Positions 10,651-18,997 of a stretch of DNA of 64,000 bases are shown one piece after another. The number at the start of each line of letters is the position of its first letter. The stretch's first letter is position 1. A program made the position numbers and the translations under genes. The stretch spans positions 62,001-126,000 of the forward strand of contig NZ_PDUW01000002.1 in NCBI RefSeq assembly GCF_003545815.1, read 5' to 3'. This stretch comes from Pusillimonas caeni (GTDB lineage: Bacteria; Pseudomonadota; Gammaproteobacteria; Burkholderiales; Burkholderiaceae_B). The notes under the pieces are model-generated. The model worked only from the letters and a program-made list of their open reading frames with translations. It was not told the origin of the DNA and did no database searches.

Positions 10651-11871
10651 ATGAACTCCACCTCCGTACCCGGCAACGATCATTCTTATTTCTGGGTATG
10701 CGTATCGATGTGCGTCGGCGTCATGGGCACGGCGCTGGCCAGCCCCCTCTATCCCCTGTACCAGGAAGCCTGGCATCTCGCCCCCAGCCAGATCGCCCAG
10801 CTTTACACTGCCTACATGATCGCCGCGCTGGCTACGCTGCTGTTCCTGGGCCGGCTGACCGACCGGCATGGCTTTCTGCCCGTGCTGCGCGGCGGTGTCA
10901 TCCTCGTCACCGTGGGCATCACCGTTTCGGCGCTTGCATGGGATGTGCTCAGCTTTACCATCAGCCGCGTTCTCATCGGCCTGGCGTCGGGGCTGATCGT
11001 CACCTCGTCCTCGCTGGGCCTGGGCCAGTTGCGCAAGGGCGGCAACAGCCAGCGCGTCGCCGCGACCATCAGCCTGACACTGGCCTTCGGCTTCGGACTG
11101 GGCCCCGTGGTGGGCGGCCTGATCGCTCAATGGACGCCTTATCCGCTCGTCAGCGCCTACCTGCCTTCCATCGTTCTGGGCCTGCTGGCCGTCTACGCGC
11201 TTTTTCGCATCAAGCTCAAGCCCCAGCTGCCGCATCCGGCCGCCGGCGCCGGAGGCTGGCGCCATTGGCTGCCGGCGCTGTCGCTGCCGGCTGCGCCACT
11301 GACCCGGCCCTATCTCATCGGCGGGCTGGCGGCCTTCAGCGCTTTCGGCATGTTCAGCCTCTATGCCTCGTTGGCGCCCAGCTTCATGGACCGCATGGTG
11401 CCCTGGCATGGCCCGGCCGTCAGCGGCCTGTCCATCGGCGTGATCCTCTTTCTTTCGGCCGCCTTCCAGTTCGTGGCCCGCCCGTGGATCACCAAGCGCG
11501 TGATCATCTGGGGCCTGCTCGGCCTGGCGCTGGCCAATGTCCTGCTCATGCTCAATACAATGACGACGTCGCCGCTGCTGTTCGCCTCCAGCGTATTGAC
11601 CACGGCCTTCGGCCACGGCTTGTGCAATCTGGGCGGCATATCGGTCGTGAACAAGGTGGCGCCCCCCCATCAGCGCTCCAGTCTGCTGTCCACTTATCTG
11701 ATGATCGCCTACCTGGGCAGCATCCTGCCCGTGCTCGGCATGGGCTGGCTGGCCGACCACATCGGCCTGAGCAATGCACTGCTGGTCTTCTGCACATGCA
11801 TCGTCCTGCTGACCGGCTGCCTGGCCTTCATGGCCCTGCGCACGCCCGTCATTGCCGCGCCGGAGAGCTGA
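10651..11871 (+). CDS. Major facilitator superfamily transporter
   Basis: This 406-residue inner-membrane protein has about 12 hydrophobic segments. The MFS loop 2-3 motif is GRLTDRHGFLPVLRGG (family pattern GxLaDrxGrrxxl), and the corresponding motif in the second half is GMGWLADHIG. A charged central loop (IKLKPQLPHPAAGAGGWRHW) separates the two six-helix halves. The substrate cannot be told from sequence. Sugar-efflux and drug-resistance exporters of this general type are common in Burkholderiales. It stands alone between a terminator and a convergent gene. Confidence 0.85.
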   Translation: MNSTSVPGNDHSYFWVCVSMCVGVMGTALASPLYPLYQEAWHLAPSQIAQLYTAYMIAALATLLFLGRLTDRHGFLPVLRGGVILVTVGITVSALAWDVLSFTISRVLIGLASGLIVTSSSLGLGQLRKGGNSQRVAATISLTLAFGFGLGPVVGGLIAQWTPYPLVSAYLPSIVLGLLAVYALFRIKLKPQLPHPAAGAGGWRHWLPALSLPAAPLTRPYLIGGLAAFSAFGMFSLYASLAPSFMDRMVPWHGPAVSGLSIGVILFLSAAFQFVARPWITKRVIIWGLLGLALANVLLMLNTMTTSPLLFASSVLTTAFGHGLCNLGGISVVNKVAPPHQRSSLLSTYLMIAYLGSILPVLGMGWLADHIGLSNALLVFCTCIVLLTGCLAFMALRTPVIAAPES

Positions 11872-11908
11872 GCCGCAGTACATCCGCGGCCGGTGCGGCG
11901 GGCGGGCG

Positions 11909-12907
11909 TCAGGGCACCACGCAATCACATCCCGCCAGGGACGGCGGGAGCTCGATCCGATAATGCTCCATCAAGCGTTGGCTGATCACAGGATGCATGT
12001 CCGCATCGCCGGGCCGATAAGGAGGGAGGCTTTCGGTCGAGCTTCCCTTCAATACCTTGCCCGCCATGATCCCGGCCGCCTCTCCGACCTTGAACCACTC
12101 CACGGTGAGAGCCGCAAGCGCCTGCCCATGCTCGACGGGGTCGCCGTGGGTGCCGATAATCGGCCAGCCCATGCTTTGCGCAACCGCCGCGATGGCGGCC
12201 ATTGACGAGTAGATTCGGCCCGACGACGCGGGAATGAGCGCATCGATGCGCTTTCCGGCCACGCTGCGCATGCGTTGCGGAATTTCCGCCGGGCTGTCCA
12301 TGCCTATGGGCACGACCTCCAGGCCGTGCTTGACCGCCGCAGGAGTAATGGCGTGGAGAAACGACGTGGAGCTGTCGTCGGCCGTATCGTATAGAACTCC
12401 GATGCGCTGCAGTTTGGGCAGCAGCGTGCCCATGAAGTTCAGCATGCTGTCCCAGTCGGGCATATTCGACGCCCCGGTCGCCATCTTTCCGCCCCTGTCC
12501 CACGACGGGACCAGCCCCGCTTGCACGGGGTCGCCTACCGGCGCGAATACGATCGGGAAATCCCGCCCACGCAACAGTATCTGCGCCGTCTGGGAAGGAG
12601 GTGTCGAAACGGTGATCATCAGGTCGGGCCGCGTCCCCGCCAGCTTGGTCAGCATCTGCGGCAAAAGCGACCGGTCGAAGTTGACGTGGCTTTCTTCTAT
12701 GGCCAGATTGCCTTTTTCTGTCGAATAGCCTTGCTCCGCAAGGCCGTGAAGCACCCCGTCTACGACTTCGGTCAATGTAGGATGCGGCCCCCAGCCGGCG
12801 ATCGCGACGTGTTTGACCGTATCGGCCGCCATCGCCCGAAAAGGCATGGCTAATGCGGCAAAAGCCAATGAGGCGGCTACGATGGTAAAGGCATGGCGGA
12901 TTTTCAT
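11909..12907 (-). CDS. ABC_sub_bind-family periplasmic binding protein (orphan)
   Basis: This is a 332-residue secreted protein with signal peptide MKIRHAFTIVAASLAFAALA ... AMA|AD. The body matches the ABC_sub_bind (TrpX-like) family: GVLHGLAEQGY near the start, LTKLAGTRPDLMITVSTPPSQTA, FPIVFAPVGDPVQAGLV, and RIGVLYDTADDSS. Such proteins normally work with a two-gene permease/ATPase module, which is absent here. It lies 44 bp downstream of, and co-directional with, a PhyH-family dioxygenase gene, so the two probably form an operon. The ligand is unknown. Confidence 0.85.
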   Translation of the reverse strand: MKIRHAFTIVAASLAFAALAMPFRAMAADTVKHVAIAGWGPHPTLTEVVDGVLHGLAEQGYSTEKGNLAIEESHVNFDRSLLPQMLTKLAGTRPDLMITVSTPPSQTAQILLRGRDFPIVFAPVGDPVQAGLVPSWDRGGKMATGASNMPDWDSMLNFMGTLLPKLQRIGVLYDTADDSSTSFLHAITPAAVKHGLEVVPIGMDSPAEIPQRMRSVAGKRIDALIPASSGRIYSSMAAIAAVAQSMGWPIIGTHGDPVEHGQALAALTVEWFKVGEAAGIMAGKVLKGSSTESLPPYRPGDADMHPVISQRLMEHYRIELPPSLAGCDCVVP

Positions 12908-12951
12908 GCGTGTCGTCTCCTGTCGTTTTCAGGCCGGGCTACAGCTCGGCA

Positions 12952-13821
12952 TCACTTCTTGCCGCGAGCCAGCGCCTCGTATTTATTGGCTGGTTTTGCG
13001 GCCATCAGCTCAGGCACGGTTACCTCGCCGCCTTCCCGCCATATCACGGGCCATCCGCCGGATATCGGCTGACCGGGAGTCAGGATGGCGCGATACTCCG
13101 CCGGCGTCAGGGTGTTGGGCCTAGGGTCGTAGATCGCATCATCCCCGAGAAATCTCATCGAATAGCCCAGGCGGCGATCTTGCTTGCTGAGATTGGCGCC
13201 CGTGTAATGCAATGTCCATCCCGTGAACGCGATGGCGTCGCCGGGCTCCATGTCCCAGGCCCGGATATTGATGGCGCCTGGATAACGCGCATCCAGGTCG
13301 GCGAAATCAGGCGGAACCTCGAAGTCGGCGCTTTCGACGATAGCTTTGACGGACGCCGCCGAAGAAGGGATATGCGGCTTGAACATCCGCTTCCATTTGT
13401 GCGAGGCCGGGATCAGACAAAGCGCGCTCATATCCCGCGTGACATGGCGCAACGCGACCCATATGGACACCAGCGTGGCATCGCTGAATGGATAGTAGGA
13501 AATATCGTTGTGCCAGCGAATAGGCTCCTGCTCGCCGGGATCCTTGGAAAACAAGTCGGCGCCGTACAAGCGGAGCTTGTCGACGCCGGCCAGCTGCGAC
13601 GCGGCGCGGGCGATGCCCGATCGCCAGACGAAATGGTGAAAGACGGGGTTCCATTCATGGATGGAAGGCACGATGTGGTAGCCGGGCGGATAGGGTCGAA
13701 GCTCGCGATCGGCCGCTGCCGCAAGTCGGCCAGCCTGTTCCCGGTCCACCAGGCCGCGCAATAGCACGCATCCCTCGCGCTCGAATCGGCTGCGATCCTC
13801 GTCGTTGATGTTGGCGATCAT
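12952..13821 (-). CDS. Phytanoyl-CoA dioxygenase (PhyH) family protein
   Basis: This is an Fe(II)/2-oxoglutarate-dependent oxygenase of the PhyH fold, 289 residues. Metal ligands are visible as the HxD pair His104/Asp106 (RWHNDISYYPF) and the distal His205 (LHYTGANLS). A nearby arginine (RRLGY or SMRF) is the likely 2-oxoglutarate anchor. The ATG at 13821 was chosen because GGGAG stands 7 nt upstream; a farther in-frame start at 13920 is not supported. Bacterial relatives hydroxylate varied small molecules, and nothing here fixes the substrate. The gene lies between a MarR regulator and an orphan binding protein, all leftward. Confidence 0.88.
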   Translation of the reverse strand: MIANINDEDRSRFEREGCVLLRGLVDREQAGRLAAAADRELRPYPPGYHIVPSIHEWNPVFHHFVWRSGIARAASQLAGVDKLRLYGADLFSKDPGEQEPIRWHNDISYYPFSDATLVSIWVALRHVTRDMSALCLIPASHKWKRMFKPHIPSSAASVKAIVESADFEVPPDFADLDARYPGAINIRAWDMEPGDAIAFTGWTLHYTGANLSKQDRRLGYSMRFLGDDAIYDPRPNTLTPAEYRAILTPGQPISGGWPVIWREGGEVTVPELMAAKPANKYEALARGKK

Positions 13822-13964
13822 AGACATTCTCCCGAATGGTCCGGTTGAGCCATTGCACCGCATGGAGCCGATGAGAGCACTCCAGACACGCAGTTTAGAG
13901 ACAGCTCGCCAATTAGTCAATAATGTTGACCGTAGATTCGCAGCGCCTTGGCGCTATCGATCGC

Positions 13965-14471
13965 TCAAGCCCGCCGACGGCGATAAGTGGGGCTGGGGGA
14001 AGAAGCGTGCAAAGCGTCGGAGGCGTTGGCTCGTACCAATAAAGTACGCAGGTATTCCAGGTCGTCGGCGCCCAGCGCCGCGGCCAGATCCTCCTCTGCC
14101 TGCTTGAGCGCCACCACGCTGTCGGCAAGCAGCTTGCGGCCGTCGTCGGTGACGGTCACGAGGCGGTTGCGACGGTCACGGGGATCGTAGTTCCACTGCA
14201 AGAAGCCATAGTCGACAAAAGCCATGACCAGCTTGCTCATGGCCTGCTTGGAAATGTTGGCCTGGCGGGCCATGTCCGTGATACGGGCGCCTTCGAAACG
14301 CATGGTCCGGAACAAGTGGCCATGCGCCGCGGTAACCATGGGGTAGCCTTTTTGATGCAGATAGTCCATGGCCCGCTTGTCGAACAGGATATGAACCTGG
14401 TCCAGCAGCCGTCCCATATTGGACTGGCGAATGCGGTCGAGTTCTTGATCGGAGGGTAATGACGGGTTCAT
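13965..14471 (-). CDS. MarR-family transcriptional regulator
   Basis: This is a 168-residue winged-helix protein. The recognition region is GARITDMARQANISKQAMSKLVMAFVDYGFL and the wing is NYDPRDRRNRLVTVTDDGR, both classical MarR features. It has a C-terminal dimer helix and a basic tail. It lies 143 bp upstream of the PhyH gene in the same direction and is a plausible regulator of the PhyH/binding-protein pair (inference). The effector is not predictable. Confidence 0.87.
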   Translation of the reverse strand: MNPSLPSDQELDRIRQSNMGRLLDQVHILFDKRAMDYLHQKGYPMVTAAHGHLFRTMRFEGARITDMARQANISKQAMSKLVMAFVDYGFLQWNYDPRDRRNRLVTVTDDGRKLLADSVVALKQAEEDLAAALGADDLEYLRTLLVRANASDALHASSPSPTYRRRRA

Positions 14472-14537
14472 ATCGCGTTGAATGTAAACAAGACTGTGTC
14501 CGCGTATCCTAAACCACTCGCGCCGCTGCTGAAATAT

Positions 14538-15590
14538 TTACCAATGCACGCCCAGGCCGACCGAATACCGCCGTTCATCGGTCGAAGGCTTTCCGGACAT
14601 GGTTATGTGGTCGTAGCCCGCTTTGGCATAAAGCGACATCCATTGCGTAACGCTGTAACGCAGGCCGAGCTCGGCCTCCAGGCTGTAGTCGGTCGCGCCT
14701 CCGAATGCGCGGTGAACCTCGCCGGTCGTGAACACCTGCCACTGCTTTCCCGCCAGATAGCGCGTGAAGTTCCAACCCAGGCCGGCCGTCTGGAAATTGT
14801 CGTGCGTGTGATCGTGGTACTTGTAGCGCGTATGCGTCAGGAAGGTCGATACCGAGAACGCCCCCATTTCGTCGTCCCAGAACTGATAGCCCGGGCCGGC
14901 GGCGAAAACGAGCTGGCGCGCCGGATTGTCGACACGGTCGCTGCCGTAGCGCAGACGGCCGCGCACGAACAGCTTTTCCGACAGGAAACGGTCGATCATG
15001 TAGGCGGCGTTGTAGTTATACGTGCCCACAACGCTGTCCTGGGTCTTGCGCGTATAGTCCAGCTCCACCCCATGGCGCCACCCATCGCGCCGGGCCGTGG
15101 CGTGCATGGCCGCAATCCAGTTCTGATTGCGTTTCGAAGCGTGCGTAGCGTCCAGGGCCATATCGATGCCCCCCTCGAAGCTCCAGTCCCTGAGAAACGC
15201 ATGCGGACGCACCATGCGCTCGATGTCGGCCAGCGCCACTTGGTCCGGGTCCGATGCGTCCATTGCTTCTTCGGGCCTCAACGCGGCGACGCTTCCGGGC
15301 TGTCCGCTCGACGCCAGCCGCGCCTCATATTCCGCCGGCAGGCCTTTGGCGCGCATGAGCATGGTGTCGCTCGTCTGAAGCTGCGCGACCTTGTCCCAGC
15401 TGATACGGATTTCGCCCGCGTAATCGGTATTCAGGACGAGCGTGCCGCCATCCATCAGCAGCACCTCGCCGCTGAGCCGGTCGCCGTTCGTCATCACAAT
15501 GGTGTCCGCCCAGGCGCAAGACACCGCCACACTGCCCCACAATGCCGCCCATGCCAGGCCGACACGTCCCATACCCGAAACTCGCACCAC
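14538..15590 (-). CDS. DUF481 family outer-membrane protein (YdiY-like)
   Basis: This is a secreted beta-barrel protein of the salt-induced outer membrane protein/DUF481 family, about 350 residues. The N-terminal signal ends at AWA|DTIVMTNGDRLSGEV. A small SH3-like segment (DTIVMTNGDRLSGEVLLMDG onward) is followed by a barrel rich in alternating aromatic strands (GYQFWDDEMGAFSVSTFL, RYSVTQWMSLYAKAGYD), ending in W as outer-membrane barrels do (YSVGLGVHW). The GTG at 15590 is used because AGGAGG lies 8 nt upstream and the signal peptide then fits; an ATG 18 nt further in is an alternative. Function is unknown for the family. Confidence 0.85.
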   Translation of the reverse strand: MVRVSGMGRVGLAWAALWGSVAVSCAWADTIVMTNGDRLSGEVLLMDGGTLVLNTDYAGEIRISWDKVAQLQTSDTMLMRAKGLPAEYEARLASSGQPGSVAALRPEEAMDASDPDQVALADIERMVRPHAFLRDWSFEGGIDMALDATHASKRNQNWIAAMHATARRDGWRHGVELDYTRKTQDSVVGTYNYNAAYMIDRFLSEKLFVRGRLRYGSDRVDNPARQLVFAAGPGYQFWDDEMGAFSVSTFLTHTRYKYHDHTHDNFQTAGLGWNFTRYLAGKQWQVFTTGEVHRAFGGATDYSLEAELGLRYSVTQWMSLYAKAGYDHITMSGKPSTDERRYSVGLGVHW

Positions 15591-15621
15591 CAAAAGCCCC
15601 TCCTCCCTTCGTCGAATGAAT

Positions 15622-15648
15622 GAAAACGGGCGCCTATACGAGGCGCCC
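15622..15648 (-). terminator. Probable terminator of the chemoreceptor gene
   Basis: Read leftward, GGGCGCC-TCGTATA-GGCGCCC forms a perfect 7-bp stem followed by GTTTTC. It sits between the chemoreceptor stop and the DUF481 gene start. Confidence 0.6.
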
Positions 15649-15675
15649 GCGGCGATAATGCTAACAGCCCTTGCC

Positions 15676-17286
15676 CTAATGCGACAAGGCCAGGCGAACG
15701 GGTGAGGCAGGCAGCGCAGCTTGAGTTCGCTGCATCGGCTCCGCCGAGTCATCGAGTTTGAACGTGGCCACCAGTCCGGCCAGCCGGGACGATTGCTCTT
15801 GCAGGCTGGCCGCGGCCGCGGCGGCTTCTTCCACCAATGCGGCGTTCTGCTGGGTGACCTGATCCATCTGGGACACGGCCTGGTTCACCTGTTCGATGCC
15901 CACGCTTTGCTCCCGGCTGGCCACCGTGATCTCGTTCATGATGTCGGTGACCCGCCGGATGCTGGCGACGGTTTCGTTCATCCGATCGCCCGCTTCGGAG
16001 GCCAGCCTGTTGCCTTCCGCCGCACGGGCCACAGAGGTGTCGATCAAGTCCTTGATTTCCCGGGCTGCCGAGGCGCTGCGTTGAGCCAGGGCCCGCACTT
16101 CGCTGGCGACCACGGCAAAGCCTCGTCCCTGTTCGCCCGCGCGCGCCGCCTCCACCGCGGCGTTCAAGGCCAGTATATTGGTCTGGAAAGCTATTGTGTC
16201 GATGACGTTGATGATGTCCACCACCAGTTTGGACGACTCATTGATTGCGCCCACGGTGTCGACCACCCTGGACACGACCTCGCCGCTCTTGACCGCCACC
16301 TGCACGGCCGTATCGGCAAGCCCGCTGGCCACTTCGGCATGATCGGCGTTCTGCTTGACGGTGGTGGTCAGCTGCTCCATCGTGGCGGCGGTCTCGGCCA
16401 GCGAGCTGGCTTGTTCTTCGGTACGGGAAGACAGGTCGACGTTGCCGGCGGCGATCTGGCTTGCCGCACTGGCGATCGACTCCGCGCCGCCGCGCACATC
16501 GCGCACGACGTCCTGCAGATTGCCGTTCATCTGTTTGAGCGCCTGCAGCAAGCGGCTCGTTTCGTCGCTGCCTTGCACGTCGATCGCGGCGGTCAGGTCG
16601 CGCGACGATACCGTCGCGGCAAGCGCCACCGCCCGGCGCATCGGGCCGGTGATGGAACGGGTAATGACATAGGCCATAAGCAGCCCGGCCAGCAGCGCCG
16701 CCACGGACAGGCCTATCAACATCTTCATGCCCGTATCGTTGTTGGCATCCAGTTCGGCCGCCCTGGTATCGATCAGCTTTCTTTCATACAGCAGCAGATC
16801 GTTGACACTGGCGGTGTAGGCATCGAGAAGCTTCTCCAGCTCCGTCTCGAAAAACTCGTTTGCGGCCCGATAGTCTCCCGCCAGCCGGGCCTGGAATGCC
16901 TTGTCTCGCTTGTCCCGGTATTCCGCCCGTCTTTCGAGCACGGTCTGAAAGAGCTCGAGGGCGCCGGGATCGGTCAACTGCTCGGACAGCTGTTCCTGCA
17001 GTCGCTGTATGTCGGCAGCCGTCGCCTCCATGGCCTGTTCGATGTCGTGGCGCACGTAGGGGTCGTCGATCTTGCCCGCCGCGATGGTGCGCACGGCGTT
17101 CAAGGCCGTGGCGCGGCTCCATTCAGTAATCGCGCGTTCGACCGCCAGGCGACGGCCGATGACCTCTTCGGCCATGGCCGAAGAACCTTGAATGCGCCAG
17201 AGCCCGATCCCGGCCAGCAGGGCCAAAAGCAGAAGCAGCAATAGAAAACCAAGCGCCAAGCGCGTACCGATATTGAGTTTGTTCAC
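15676..17286 (-). CDS. Methyl-accepting chemotaxis protein
   Basis: This is a chemoreceptor of the Tsr/Tar topology, 536 residues. TM1 covers about residues 9-30 (LALGFLLLLLLLALLAGIGLW). A periplasmic four-helix-bundle (4HB_MCP) sensor follows, then TM2 near residues 185-210 (MLIGLSVAALLAGLLMAYV), a HAMP domain and the cytoplasmic coiled-coil. The signature of the signalling tip is complete (QTNILALNAAVEAARAGEQG continuing RGFAVVASEVRALAQRSA). No CheR-tethering pentapeptide is present at the C-terminus. The start was placed at GTG 17286 (VNKLNIGTRLALGF), as in related receptors; an in-frame TTG at 17319 would add 11 residues. No che genes are nearby. Confidence 0.92.
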   Translation of the reverse strand: MNKLNIGTRLALGFLLLLLLLALLAGIGLWRIQGSSAMAEEVIGRRLAVERAITEWSRATALNAVRTIAAGKIDDPYVRHDIEQAMEATAADIQRLQEQLSEQLTDPGALELFQTVLERRAEYRDKRDKAFQARLAGDYRAANEFFETELEKLLDAYTASVNDLLLYERKLIDTRAAELDANNDTGMKMLIGLSVAALLAGLLMAYVITRSITGPMRRAVALAATVSSRDLTAAIDVQGSDETSRLLQALKQMNGNLQDVVRDVRGGAESIASAASQIAAGNVDLSSRTEEQASSLAETAATMEQLTTTVKQNADHAEVASGLADTAVQVAVKSGEVVSRVVDTVGAINESSKLVVDIINVIDTIAFQTNILALNAAVEAARAGEQGRGFAVVASEVRALAQRSASAAREIKDLIDTSVARAAEGNRLASEAGDRMNETVASIRRVTDIMNEITVASREQSVGIEQVNQAVSQMDQVTQQNAALVEEAAAAAASLQEQSSRLAGLVATFKLDDSAEPMQRTQAALPASPVRLALSH

Positions 17287-17476
17287 AAGATGCCTATGGA
17301 TGTCGTGCCTCGCAGGCAAGGAGGCGTATCCGTTTTACGGCACAAGTCGTGAAACTTTATTGAAACAAGGGAAAGCCGCCTATTGGTTACAAAATAATGG
17401 CGTAGCTCAAAGCAGTGGAACGAAGGGCCGGGCGTGCCAGTCCGTCCCACATAAGGATAAAAATCAATTTACGAAC

Positions 17477-17492
17477 GAGAATAGTTTGCATT
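17477..17492. promoter_or_regulatory. Candidate Fur box upstream of the iron-uptake operon
   Basis: GAGAATAGTTTGCATT reads on the opposite strand as AATGCAAACTATTCTC, matching 12 of 16 bases of the Fur-type palindrome AATGAGAATCATTCTC by hand alignment. It lies in an AT-rich stretch 44 nt upstream of the PepSY gene of a PepSY/TonB-receptor operon, a typical Fur-regulated context. Confidence 0.5.
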
Positions 17493-17535
17493 AATATCCA
17501 TATTTTATCGCCCAGCGAGATCGGGGATTCTTGCG

Positions 17536-18759
17536 ATGACAGCCGCCGCATCACTCAAAACCTGGTACTGGTGGCACAAGTGGACGAGCCTGGTCTGCAC
17601 TGTATTCCTGCTGATTATCTGCATCACCGGCTTGCCCCTCGTGTTTCACGAAGAAATCGACCATTGGCTCGAAGAGGGCAAGCCCTATGCCGTGGTCGAC
17701 GAAGGCACGCCGCGGGCGCCGGTAGACGGGCTCATGGCCTCGGCGCGAGCGCAATATCCCGACGAGGTGGTCGAATTCGTCTTCTTCGACGAGGACCATC
17801 CCACGGTTTACGTGGGCATGTCGCCCTCGCATACGGGCGACCCCAAGCTGACGCACTACATGCGCTTCGATGCCCATACCGGCGAAATGCTGCACGACGC
17901 GCCCACCGCCCGCGAAGAGCAGTTCACCTTCATGGGCATGATGTTCGCCCTGCACGTGGATCTGTTCACCGGCCTGCCCGGCCAGCTTTTCCTGGGCTTC
18001 ATGGGACTGCTGTTCGTCATCGCCATCGTATCGGGAGTAGTGTTGTACGGGCCTTTCATGAAAAAACTCGATTTCGGCACGGTGCGCAAGGAGAGGTCGC
18101 GCCGCCTGAAGTGGCTCGACTTGCACAATCTGCTGGGCATCGTGCTGCTGGGCTGGATGACGGTGGTAGGGGTAACCGGCGTCATCAACGAGCTGTCGCG
18201 CCCGCTGTTCGGCGTATGGCAAGCAACCGACCTGGTCGAGCTTACGTCCAGCTACCACGGCGCCGAGCCGCCGCAGCGCCTGGCTTCGGCCGATGCCGCG
18301 CTGCGGGCGGCCGCCCGCGCCGTGCCCGACCATCGCGTCATCAGCTTCAGCCACCCGGGCAATATGTTCGCCACGCCTCATCACTACATGGTCTGGACGC
18401 GCGGCGACACGCCTTTCACCTCGCACCTCATCATTCCCGTATTGGTCGACGCCGCCACGGCCGAAGTCACGGCGGTGGCGCGGCCGCCCTGGTACCTCAC
18501 CATGCTGGCGCTGTCGCAGCCCTTGCACTTCGGCGATTACGGCGGCCTGCCGCTGAAGATATTGTGGGTGCTGCTCGACCTGCTGACCATCGTGGTGCTG
18601 GCCAGCGGCCTGTATCTGTGGTGGGCGCGCCGCAAAGCCACCGATGCCCGCGTAGCGCAACTGACGCAGCGCCAGCGCCAGCCGGAAGCGGCCCTCGCCA
18701 AAGCATCGCATGCCCGGGAAGGTTCCGGTTCGGGCGCCGTTGCCGGAGGCGGCCCGTGA
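17536..18759 (+). CDS. PepSY-associated TM helix protein (iron-uptake-linked membrane protein)
   Basis: This 407-residue inner-membrane protein is of the PepSY_TM family (PiuB/FoxB/FsrB-like). These are often encoded beside siderophore receptors and implicated in reductive release of siderophore iron. TM segments are at about 18-38 (WTSLVCTVFLLIICITGLPL), 155-178, 200-220 and near 345-365. Conserved histidines lie in the membrane pattern WYWWHKWTS, MMFALHVDLF and LKWLDLHNLLG, candidate heme ligands. The C-terminal tail (residues ~375-407) is polar and looks cytoplasmic. The next gene overlaps its stop, and a TonB receptor follows. A candidate Fur site lies upstream. Confidence 0.86.
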   Translation: MTAAASLKTWYWWHKWTSLVCTVFLLIICITGLPLVFHEEIDHWLEEGKPYAVVDEGTPRAPVDGLMASARAQYPDEVVEFVFFDEDHPTVYVGMSPSHTGDPKLTHYMRFDAHTGEMLHDAPTAREEQFTFMGMMFALHVDLFTGLPGQLFLGFMGLLFVIAIVSGVVLYGPFMKKLDFGTVRKERSRRLKWLDLHNLLGIVLLGWMTVVGVTGVINELSRPLFGVWQATDLVELTSSYHGAEPPQRLASADAALRAAARAVPDHRVISFSHPGNMFATPHHYMVWTRGDTPFTSHLIIPVLVDAATAEVTAVARPPWYLTMLALSQPLHFGDYGGLPLKILWVLLDLLTIVVLASGLYLWWARRKATDARVAQLTQRQRQPEAALAKASHAREGSGSGAVAGGGP

Positions 18760-18944
18760 CATTGCACCGCTCTTCCTTCAAGAAAGTCTGGGGCGCGCCC
18801 ATCGCCCTTGCGGTACTCACGTGCGCCGGGCTGCTGTCGGCCCTGCTGGGCGCCGAAACCTGGCACTGGGTCTCGTGGCTCTGTCTGGCGATCCCCCTGG
18901 CCACCGGTCTTGGCTATTGGCTTCGGCCGCGCAAGAGAGCCTGA
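18756..18944 (+). CDS. Small 62-residue two-helix membrane protein
   Basis: A GTG start overlaps the stop of the PepSY gene (GTGA), with GGAGG 6 nt upstream. The product begins (M)TLHRSSFKKVWGAPIALAV and has two hydrophobic helices separated by GAETWHW, then a basic end (RPRKRA). This is the layout of the small conserved membrane proteins that sit between PepSY proteins and TonB receptors in other proteobacteria. Function is unknown. Coupling suggests it accompanies the PepSY protein in iron handling. Confidence 0.75.
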   Translation: MTLHRSSFKKVWGAPIALAVLTCAGLLSALLGAETWHWVSWLCLAIPLATGLGYWLRPRKRA

Positions 18945-18997
18945 TTGTTCGAGGGGCCTAAAGGCCGCCCCCACACCTTTTAAGCACCACGGAGCAC

